Positions 46,484 through 53,263 of a stretch of 64,000 nucleotides of DNA are shown here, in pieces. A model generated the notes under the pieces. That model was not told where the DNA came from. It did not search any database and worked only from the letters and a program-made list of their open reading frames with translations. The position numbers were made by a program, and so were the translations under genes. This stretch comes from Clostridiaceae bacterium. Its GTDB lineage: Bacteria; Bacillota; Clostridia; Lachnospirales; Lachnospiraceae. Where the stretch lies: NCBI GenBank assembly GCA_902363735.1, contig CABJBA010000012.1, positions 103,906-167,905 of the forward strand, given 5' to 3'. Numbering within the stretch: the first letter of the stretch is position 1; every line of letters starts with the position of its first letter.

Positions 46484-47272
46484 TCAGGCAAATTTTAATT
46501 CCTTCAATTTACGAAACAACTGTTCAGCCAGCTCTTTCCCCTCTCCGCTCCACACTTCCCTGTGGTTATTTACCTGGGGTGGGAATATTTTCTGCACTTG
46601 TGTGGGGGAACCGTTCAAGCCATAATTTTTCTCTTCTTTATCCTCTAGATCTGCAAGGGTAATCACTTTTATTTCTCTGTCCTTTGTCTCCTGTTTTTTT
46701 ACATAGGAGGGGAGCCTTGGAATAAATATATCTTTATCCACCGCCAGCAGGCAGGGATATTGTATTTCTGCTACTTCTATGTCATCCGTCATATCCATTT
46801 CCACTACTATGGAGTTTTCTTTTTGCTCAACTATTCGGGATACATTGGACAGACTTGGAATACCCAGCCATTCCGCTACTTCCGGGCCTACCTGAGCAGT
46901 ATCTCCATCGGTGGTCTGTTTTCCGCAGAGAATCAGATCAAAATTTCCGCTCTGTCTGATCCCCTGTGAAAGGGTATAACTGGTTGCCAGTACATCGGCT
47001 CCGCCAAACTTGCGGTCGGATATCAGAACTCCGGTATCAGCTCCCATGGCAAAAGCTTCTCTGATGATTCCAGCTGCCTGCCCCGGTCCCATGGTAATGA
47101 CAGCAATACTGCCGCCGGTTTTCTCTCTGATTCGCAGCGCAGCCTCTAATGCATATAAATCATAAGGATTCATTTTGGATTCTACTCCATTTCGCTTTAA
47201 CACGCCGGTAACCGGATCTACTTCCACCTTATTGCTGTCTGGTACTTGTTTAATGCATACTAAAATATTCAT
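46484..47272 (-). CDS. lctB: Electron-transfer flavoprotein beta subunit
   Basis: 262 residues. ILVCIKQVPDSNKVEVDPVTG at the start and the Etf beta signature VEMDMTDDIEVAEIQYPCLL near residue 175 are typical. ICGKQTTDGDTAQVGPEVAEWLGIP forms part of the nucleotide site. In the bifurcating Etf class this subunit holds the bifurcating FAD and binds NAD(H). It follows lctP by 124 bp and is co-directional. Confidence 0.93.
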   Translation of the reverse strand: MNILVCIKQVPDSNKVEVDPVTGVLKRNGVESKMNPYDLYALEAALRIREKTGGSIAVITMGPGQAAGIIREAFAMGADTGVLISDRKFGGADVLATSYTLSQGIRQSGNFDLILCGKQTTDGDTAQVGPEVAEWLGIPSLSNVSRIVEQKENSIVVEMDMTDDIEVAEIQYPCLLAVDKDIFIPRLPSYVKKQETKDREIKVITLADLEDKEEKNYGLNGSPTQVQKIFPPQVNNHREVWSGEGKELAEQLFRKLKELKFA

Positions 47273-47396
47273 TTAGAACTCCTTTCCTTCCCTTTTCAGG
47301 CTTACTGTAAGGCAGTGGTAATTTAAGTCAGAACCTACAGCACAAAACATTTTATGATTTAATTTTAAAATCTCACATAATTCTGATCAACACCGA

Positions 47397-48938
47397 CTAC
47401 GCCAGCATTCTTGAACCTGTAAAAGTGATAACACCGACTATAATTATAAAAAGGACAAAATATTTAATGGTTCCCTTTAAAAGCATATTTTCCTTTCCCT
47501 CCAGATTTACCGCTGCTACTGCAATCGCTATGCTCTGAGGTGAAATCATTTTGGCAATAACAGCACCTGCTGTATTTGATGCCGTAATCCAGGCCTGATT
47601 AAGTCCCAAAGCAGCTGAGGTTTCCGCCTGTAAGCCCCCAAATAATACACTGGCTGAAGTTCCGCTTCCTGTTACAAAAGTTCCGATAGCACCAAGGAAT
47701 GGGGCGAAAAAAGGATAAAAAGAACCAGTATAGGTCACAAATACAAGTGAGATGGAGGCAATCATGCCGCTGTATCCCATTAATTTTGCTGTTGCCATAA
47801 TGGCAATAATAGTAATGACTGTCTTTACCATCTGAAGAATCGTCTTTTTAAGAATTACAAGCATCTCCTTCATACTTAGTCCCTGGATCTTTCCTCCTAA
47901 AAATGCAGATAACAGAATCCACAAACCAGGGGTTGCGAGCCAGGAAAAGGTATAGGGTGAACTTCCGTTGCCCTGATAAATACTTACCGTAGTTTTCACT
48001 GATGCCAGCAGTTCATTAAGGGGCCCTGCCATTTTAGACGTTACTAAGAGAAATACAAAAATTAAGATAAAGGGACTCCAGGCAACCAGAGCTTCTTTCA
48101 CCGTTACTTTAACCTGCTGTCTGCTCTCCAGAAGATACTTTTCATCCACTTCGCCTTTTCCAAAAATTCCAGCGGCTAAAACCGTGGCTGCCATGGAACA
48201 AACCGCTCCAATTACTACCGGCAGCTCCGCTCCCAGATATCTTGCCACCAAATATTCAGGAAGCAGGAAAGAAATACCCGAAATGAACGTGATCAGCGTT
48301 ATTCCTTTTAAAGAATTCTTTGATTTCCCCGTAAGAAATACCAATACAAAAGGTGTTAAGATAATAAGTAATGCTAATAAAATTACGGTATTGGTAGACA
48401 AATCAATAACATTAATACCTGTGATTTTAGCAAGCGTAGTAGTAGGAATACCAATAGAACCAAATGCTGTCGGTGTTGCATTTGCAATCAGACAGACAAT
48501 TGCTGCAAATACAGGAGGAAAGCCAAGGCCCACCAACATACTTGCCGGAATGGCAACCGCAGTTCCAAAGCCCGCCATACCTTCCATAAAACCACCAAAT
48601 CCCCATGCAATAATAAGCACTAAGACTCTTTTGTCTTTCGTTACATTTGCCAGCATTTTTTTGATTATTTCCATATTTCCTGTGGCAACGCAGACGTTGT
48701 AAGTAAATATAGCAGCAATTATAACAATAATAATTGGCCATAATGCAAGTGCCGCCCCTTCCGTAACTGCGCCCAGGCTGTCAGCAAAAGGCATCTTCCA
48801 TACAAATACGGCAAGTACATATGCAATTGCCAAAGCGATGCAACATGCTTTAAACCCCGGGATTTTTAAAGCCGTCAGAGCAATGATTAACCAGATAATC
48901 GGTAACAATGCCATAACAAATTCGAAAATCATCTCCAT
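47397..48938 (-). CDS. lctP: L-lactate permease
   Basis: 513 residues from ATG 48938 (MEMIFEFVMALLPIIWL) with GGAGAAGCT before it; 11 further codons are open upstream. About 12-14 hydrophobic helices. WGFGGFMEGMAGFGTAVAIP, ATPTAFGSIGIPTTTLA and PFLGAIGTFVTGSGTSASVL are family blocks of LctP/LldP. It imports lactate with a proton for LctBCD. It is the first gene behind the promoter/operator at 49.0-49.16 kb. Confidence 0.93.
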   Translation of the reverse strand: MEMIFEFVMALLPIIWLIIALTALKIPGFKACCIALAIAYVLAVFVWKMPFADSLGAVTEGAALALWPIIIVIIAAIFTYNVCVATGNMEIIKKMLANVTKDKRVLVLIIAWGFGGFMEGMAGFGTAVAIPASMLVGLGFPPVFAAIVCLIANATPTAFGSIGIPTTTLAKITGINVIDLSTNTVILLALLIILTPFVLVFLTGKSKNSLKGITLITFISGISFLLPEYLVARYLGAELPVVIGAVCSMAATVLAAGIFGKGEVDEKYLLESRQQVKVTVKEALVAWSPFILIFVFLLVTSKMAGPLNELLASVKTTVSIYQGNGSSPYTFSWLATPGLWILLSAFLGGKIQGLSMKEMLVILKKTILQMVKTVITIIAIMATAKLMGYSGMIASISLVFVTYTGSFYPFFAPFLGAIGTFVTGSGTSASVLFGGLQAETSAALGLNQAWITASNTAGAVIAKMISPQSIAIAVAAVNLEGKENMLLKGTIKYFVLFIIIVGVITFTGSRMLA

Positions 48939-49019
48939 AGCTTCTCCATTCTGTGGTATTTGAGGAGCCATCAGGAAGTTCTGCAGATTCCTTCATACTC
49001 CTGAAATAAAATTTTCAAA

Positions 49020-49030
49020 TGGTAGTACCA
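49020..49030. promoter_or_regulatory. GntR/FadR-type operator O2 of the lactate operon
   Basis: TGGTAGTACCA, a perfect palindrome around a central G, identical to the copy at 49105-49115 and 85 bp from it centre to centre. Confidence 0.75.
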
Positions 49031-49104
49031 ATTTGCGTTAAAAAAATGGTGTTGCAAAACAGATTTGTTTTACTACACCTATTTGCTGCCTACCCCCGGG
49101 GAAT

Positions 49105-49115
49105 TGGTAGTACCA
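49105..49115. promoter_or_regulatory. GntR/FadR-type operator O1 of the lactate operon
   Basis: TGGTAGTACCA lies immediately downstream of the expected start of the lct transcript. Binding by the FadR-type regulator encoded next door would block initiation or clearance. Confidence 0.78.
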
Positions 49116-49127
49116 CTTTGTAATTTA

Positions 49128-49156
49128 ATTATAATTGTGCATATTGGATATGTCAA
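49128..49156 (-). promoter_or_regulatory. Consensus sigma-A promoter of lctP-lctB-lctC-lctD
   Basis: On the minus strand: TTGACA (49151-49156), 17-bp spacer, TATAAT (49128-49133), both perfect matches. The leader of about 180 bases to lctP contains both operators. Confidence 0.88.
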
Positions 49157-49192
49157 TATACGTCAAGTATTTAACAAATACTTTGTTTACTT

Positions 49193-49918
49193 TTACTCAT
49201 TAGGCTTCCTTTTCATCATCGTCAAGTCATTTTCTTTGATTTTTTCGTCAATTATACTAAAATGTTTGTTAATTGATTCATAAGCCAGATTTTTATCTCT
49301 GGTAATTAAACTTTCTAACATTCCATTGTGAGCTTCCATGAGAATTTTTCTGCTGTCCTCCTGACTTAAGATTTCTCTACGCAGATCTACGATAAATTTG
49401 TCCAGTATCTCAGAGAGAGCCTGGAGGATATTAATAATCAGAGTATTCTTGGAAGCCAGAGCTATGTTATAATGCATTTTTTTATCCAATACCACATTAT
49501 TATCTTCTGTATCCGTCTCCAGCTGAGATATAATCTTTACCATGGACTGAATTTCCTCTTCTGTGACATTGTCAATTGCTAACATCAGTGCTTCCATTTC
49601 CAAAGCTCTCCTGAGTTCACTGACCTGTCTGTAATCTATTTGATTCAGCAGAAACATCATGGACAGGGATTCTACCAGATTGTTCTCAAAGTTACCTGTA
49701 AGAAAATTACCTGCTCCCTGCTGGCTTGATATTACCCCCATATTATCCAGCGTCCGGATAGCCTCTCTGACAGAATTACGGCTGATCCCCAGTATCTCTG
49801 ACAGTTCTCTTTCTGCAGGCAGCTTTCCGCCTATACTTAATTCACCAATGCGTATTTGTTTTTTTATGTAGCTTATAACTTTCATATATGATTTTTTCTC
49901 TGTTCCGTACTCTTCCAT
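49193..49918 (-). CDS. FadR-subfamily GntR regulator of lactate use
   Basis: 241 residues. The winged helix-turn-helix is AERELSEILGISRNSVREAIRTLDNMGVI; the FCD effector domain follows (ELRRALEMEALMLAIDNVTE, HYNIALASKNTLIINILQAL, MLESLITRDKNLAYESINKHF). Homologues of the LldR/LctA kind release DNA on binding lactate. The two TGGTAGTACCA sites in the adjacent lct control region fit the FadR-type pattern. AGGAGG precedes the ATG. Transcribed in the same direction as lctP. Confidence 0.9.
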   Translation of the reverse strand: MEEYGTEKKSYMKVISYIKKQIRIGELSIGGKLPAERELSEILGISRNSVREAIRTLDNMGVISSQQGAGNFLTGNFENNLVESLSMMFLLNQIDYRQVSELRRALEMEALMLAIDNVTEEEIQSMVKIISQLETDTEDNNVVLDKKMHYNIALASKNTLIINILQALSEILDKFIVDLRREILSQEDSRKILMEAHNGMLESLITRDKNLAYESINKHFSIIDEKIKENDLTMMKRKPNE

Positions 49919-50350
49919 AGATACCTCCTTGTGTTGCTTTTATCCGATTTTCATTATATTAAGTGATTTTCTATTTAAAATTTTATATTAACAGCCAGTC
50001 TTGTCTGCTCTTACATTATTTTATACTCTGATTTAACTTGTGGCTGTCTATCATTCTACCATATTTTATTTTATTTTCAACTGATATGACGTTCTTTCAT
50101 AAGGTCTTCTGATCTGAATCCCGTTGGTGATACTCCACCTTTCAAACCCTTCCCTTTTATATTAGTACATTTTGTTTAATATTTGACAATTTTGAAAAAA
50201 AATGCTATATTTAGCAAAAATAAAGTTTATCCGGTTGGCAGTTATTTATTTTAACTGTTTCAAGTTTTTAGCTTATAGGGTGGAGAGCTTCTTTTGAAGC
50301 TCTCTGCCTTTTTTATTATAAAATATTAAATAAGAAATGAGGTGAAATAC
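49919..50350 (+). promoter_or_regulatory. Intergenic control region and leader of the decarboxylase-subunit genes
   Basis: 432 bp between the GntR gene and a 53-aa gene. A promoter lies at 50183-50211 (TTGACA, 17-bp spacer, TATATT) on the plus strand. The presumptive leader (from about 50218) contains a CAGTTA/TAACTG hairpin near 50240-50260 and an intrinsic terminator at 50283-50314, 36 bases before the first start codon. The left part is AT-rich with nothing else recognised. Confidence 0.6.
50283..50314 (+). terminator. Leader terminator / attenuator before the decarboxylase-subunit genes
   Basis: GAGAGCTTC (50283-50291) and GAAGCTCTC (50296-50304) with a TTTT loop, followed by TGCC and six T residues. 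It lies downstream of a good promoter and upstream of the coding region, with no gene between, so it probably controls readthrough. Confidence 0.75.
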
Positions 50351-50512
50351 GTGTCATTTACACAAAGCATTTTTACTGCATTATTTTGTATGATAGTTGT
50401 ATTTATAGTCCTTGTAGTTCTATGGGCTATTTTACGAATCTTCTCATCTATTATTCAACTTATTGAAAAGAGGAGAAATCATACCGATACTGATAACAAT
50501 TCTAACGCTTAA
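50351..50512 (+). CDS. 53-aa membrane protein, OadG-like gamma subunit of a sodium-pumping decarboxylase
   Basis: Small frame starting at GTG 50351 with GAGGTG 7-8 bases upstream and ending at TAA 50512. The protein is MSFTQSIFTALFCMIVVFIV... : one transmembrane helix (residues about 9-31) and a polar, charged tail (EKRRNHTDTDNNSNA). Size, topology and position directly before a beta subunit match the gamma subunits of oxaloacetate/methylmalonyl-CoA decarboxylases, which help assemble the complex. The sequence itself is too short for a firm match. Confidence 0.65.
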   Translation: MSFTQSIFTALFCMIVVFIVLVVLWAILRIFSSIIQLIEKRRNHTDTDNNSNA

Positions 50513-50540
50513 TTTTTAGTATTTGAGGAGGATTAAAATT

Positions 50541-51677
50541 ATGTTTTTGGATTCAATAGTAAAATTATGGAATAGTTCAGGATTTGCAGCATTAACATGG
50601 CAATCTATTATCATGATGATTATTGCCTGCATTCTTATTTACTTAGCTATCGTCAAAAAATTTGAACCACTTCTTCTATTACCTATTTCCTTTGGTATGC
50701 TGCTTGCAAATTTGCCATTGACCGGCTTGATGGGAGAACCGGCAAGCACCTCGGAAGCCGGAGGACTTCTATATTATCTGTACCAAGGTGTAAAAAAAGG
50801 AATTTATCCCTCCCTTATTTTCTTGGGAATTGGTGCTATGACTGATTTTGGTCCTTTAATTGCCCGCCCCAGCAGTTTGCTGATAGGTGCCGGCGCACAG
50901 TTCGGTATCGCTGTTGCCTTTGTCATATCCGCAGCACTTGGTTTTACTCCTGCTGAAGCGGCCTCAATAGGCATTATAGGAGGAGCGGACGGCCCGACAG
51001 CAATATACCTTACCACAAGACTTGCCCCACACTTGCTGGCTCCCATTGCCATTGCTGCTTATTCATATATGGCCCTTATCCCACTGATCCAGCCCCCTAT
51101 TATGCGACTGCTTACCACGGAAAAAGAGCGCATAATCAAAATGGAGCAAATGCGGGTTGTTTCTAAGCTGGAAAAAATATGTTTCCCAATTGTTGTTTCC
51201 ATCTTATGTATACTTCTTCTTCCATCTGTAGCACCTCTGATTGGTATGCTTATGTTAGGTAATTTGTTCAAGGAATCAGGAGTCGTTGAAAGGCTTTCAG
51301 ATACGGTGCAGAATGCACTTATTAATATTGTTACCATTTTCCTTGGTTTAACTGTTGGAGCTACAGCTGTTGGTTCAGAGTTTTTAAAACCTCACACTTT
51401 GAAGATTATAGTTCTTGGACTTACCGCATTTATGTTCAGTACCGTAGGAGGACTTCTGATAGGAAAACTCATGTGCTGGGCAACCAAAGGGAAAATCAAC
51501 CCGCTTATAGGCTCAGCTGGAGTGTCTGCTGTTCCTATGGCAGCAAGAGTATCACAAATTGAAGGGCAAAAAGCAAATCCAGGAAACTATTTACTTATGC
51601 ATGCCATAGGACCAAATGTTGCAGGAGTTGTCGGCTCAGCTGTAGCTGCAGGGATACTTCTTTCTCTTCTGGGATAA
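50541..51677 (+). CDS. Sodium-translocating decarboxylase beta subunit (OadB/MmdB/GcdB family)
   Basis: 378 residues from ATG 50541 ([15 protein letters not shown]), with GAGGAGG 9 bases upstream. About nine to eleven membrane helices. [27 protein letters not shown], the signature [16 protein letters not shown] with the ion-binding Asp, and [16 protein letters not shown] are family hallmarks. It couples decarboxylation of a carboxybiotin carrier to sodium export. No carboxyltransferase alpha subunit or biotin carrier gene is in the window, so the partner must be encoded elsewhere or absent. Confidence 0.92.
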   Translation: MFLDSIVKLWNSSGFAALTWQSIIMMIIACILIYLAIVKKFEPLLLLPISFGMLLANLPLTGLMGEPASTSEAGGLLYYLYQGVKKGIYPSLIFLGIGAMTDFGPLIARPSSLLIGAGAQFGIAVAFVISAALGFTPAEAASIGIIGGADGPTAIYLTTRLAPHLLAPIAIAAYSYMALIPLIQPPIMRLLTTEKERIIKMEQMRVVSKLEKICFPIVVSILCILLLPSVAPLIGMLMLGNLFKESGVVERLSDTVQNALINIVTIFLGLTVGATAVGSEFLKPHTLKIIVLGLTAFMFSTVGGLLIGKLMCWATKGKINPLIGSAGVSAVPMAARVSQIEGQKANPGNYLLMHAIGPNVAGVVGSAVAAGILLSLLG

Positions 51678-51855
51678 AATATGTTCCAGCTTTTATATTC
51701 CATAGACGGTATGGACTTCTGATAGACATTTAAACCAAATAAGTACTTCTGCATTTTAACGCCTCTGTCTCCTCATTCCTGAGGGAATAAGGGAAGGACT
51801 TCTTGAATCTTTTTTTCATGATAGGCTCACAAATACTGCACCTCTTTTATTATAT

Positions 51856-51888
51856 AAAAAACTACCAGTTCAATACTGATAGTTTTTT
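51856..51888. terminator. Bidirectional terminator after the beta-subunit gene
   Basis: AAAAAACTACCAG (51856-51868) with CTGATAGTTTTTT (51876-51888), 12 of 13 pairs, T-rich both ways. Located between convergent genes. Confidence 0.75.
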
Positions 51889-51911
51889 ATTTTGAGTTTA
51901 ATTTATTGAAG

Positions 51912-52430
51912 TTATAAAGATAGATCATGTTCCAATACAATGATTGATTCATTGTTATAACCAATCTCTTCTACTGATATTTTTTTAACAACAGTACAAT
52001 ATTTAGTATGTTGTTTATTAACATCATTAAACGCTTTATCAAGCAATTCCAGGGAGGAAAACTTACCAACAGTCATATGCGGTACGTAACCTTCCCCAGT
52101 ATCAAAATGTCTGAACTTACCTTTATACAGAAGTTTATGAATATTCTCAATCTCTGCTGTTCCCTGCACCATATTTAAAAATAAAAAATTTCCATAATTA
52201 TTTTGTTGTTTACGATAACCTCCCAATTTTATTTTAAAAGGTAATACATCCTTCAAGTACCGTTCTAAATGTGACTTGATTTCACCATTGTCCATATCGC
52301 TTTCAAAAGGAAATACCAATGTAATATGGGGCAATACTAAGTCTGCAAGAGGATCATATTTCTTTCGAATATCATCTATTAAATTAATATTATTAAATTC
52401 CGGAAAAATCATAACAGTTCTTTTTTTCAT
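51912..52430 (-). CDS. 2H phosphoesterase (2'-5' RNA ligase family)
   Basis: 172 residues. Two His-x-Thr motifs, LPHITLVFPF near residue 34 and VPHMTVGKF near residue 116, mark the 2H fold, which acts on 2'-5' or cyclic phosphodiester bonds in RNA or small nucleotides. GGAGAG precedes the ATG. Not part of an evident operon; the natural substrate is unknown. Confidence 0.85.
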   Translation of the reverse strand: MKKRTVMIFPEFNNINLIDDIRKKYDPLADLVLPHITLVFPFESDMDNGEIKSHLERYLKDVLPFKIKLGGYRKQQNNYGNFLFLNMVQGTAEIENIHKLLYKGKFRHFDTGEGYVPHMTVGKFSSLELLDKAFNDVNKQHTKYCTVVKKISVEEIGYNNESIIVLEHDLSL

Positions 52431-52645
52431 TGGAATAACTCTCCTGTAAATAATTGTTACTTATTTTAAATATACTTCAAAACCTACAAACTATCAACAA
52501 TAACTATTTCCTTTCCCTTTCTCATAACTCACGATATATGAACTTCCCTTGCAGAAGCAGATCCCACTTACAAAAAAAGTATCACCAACAGTTTATTTTA
52601 AAAATTATAAAGAAAAAAGTGTGAACGGGTTTGTAACTCGTTTGC

Positions 52646-52674
52646 TTGACATATCTTTTCAATCATTATAAAAT
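52646..52674 (+). promoter_or_regulatory. Promoter of the DUF6176-like gene
   Basis: TTGACA (52646-52651), 17-bp spacer, TAAAAT (52669-52674). Confidence 0.75.
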
Positions 52675-52677
52675 GAA

Positions 52678-52693
52678 GTTAGTTAATACTAAC
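52678..52693. promoter_or_regulatory. Operator candidate at the start of the DUF6176-like transcript
   Basis: GTTAGT-TAAT-ACTAAC, perfect 6-bp arms, just after the -10 box. It resembles the site before the marR gene at 40.55 kb. Confidence 0.5.
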
Positions 52694-52710
52694 CATGTTA
52701 AGGAGGAAAA

Positions 52711-53079
52711 GTGAGACAAATGGATATTAAATTATACAAGTTAAAGGTTATCAAAGGCAAAGAAGAAACAGCCAAAGAGTGGCTGGCTTTTCTGGAGGCC
52801 AATAAAGACGGTGGAGTTGAAACCCTAAAAAATGAGCTGGCTTATTTTGAGGCCTATTTTTCAGCAATTGAAGATGGAATCATGTATGTGTACATGTTTT
52901 TTGCTGCAAAAGATGTGAACTATTCCAATACCATTGCCGGGGAAAGCAAAAATGAACTGGATATCAAACATTTTGAATACATGCGCAGTTGTCTTGACCT
53001 AACCGGCGGGGATATTATGGACTGCGCTTTTTATTTGGATAACCTGGAGGCTCTCACCAATCAAAAACAAGGTTTATGA
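52711..53079 (+). CDS. Small DUF6176-like protein
   Basis: 122 residues; start GTG 52711 with AGGAGG four bases upstream, or ATG 52720 at a longer spacing. KLYKLKVIKGKEETAKEWLAF followed by AYFEAYFSAIEDGIMYVYMFF gives a ferredoxin-like beta-alpha-beta pattern. DIKHFEYMRSCLDL is near the end. I associate it with the DUF6176 family, whose function is not known. Cytoplasmic, monocistronic, with its own promoter and a palindrome that suggests repression. Confidence 0.7.
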   Translation: MRQMDIKLYKLKVIKGKEETAKEWLAFLEANKDGGVETLKNELAYFEAYFSAIEDGIMYVYMFFAAKDVNYSNTIAGESKNELDIKHFEYMRSCLDLTGGDIMDCAFYLDNLEALTNQKQGL

Positions 53080-53195
53080 TAAATAATATGTATTGCTAAA
53101 GAACAATAAATAAATTCAAGAATGATTCTTGTGCGTGATGTGCCCGCAATACAACAAAAAAGGGGCCAACAAATAGGATAAATCTACATACAATA

Positions 53196-53242
53196 AAAGA
53201 GTGCACTTTCATACAAGCATTTGTATGATTGATGCACTCTTT
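53196..53242 (-). terminator. Terminator of the alpha-mannosidase operon
   Basis: AAAGAGTGCA (53196-53205) with TGCACTCTTT (53233-53242), plus an inner TCATACAA/TTGTATGA stem, giving a long hairpin ending in a T run on the minus strand. Confidence 0.85.
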
Positions 53243-53263
53243 CAATCCATCTGTCTGTTTCGT

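Noticed and set aside
48184..48702. 172-codon plus-strand frame
   Set aside because: Antisense to lctP; composition and motifs are those expected from a complement of a membrane-protein gene.
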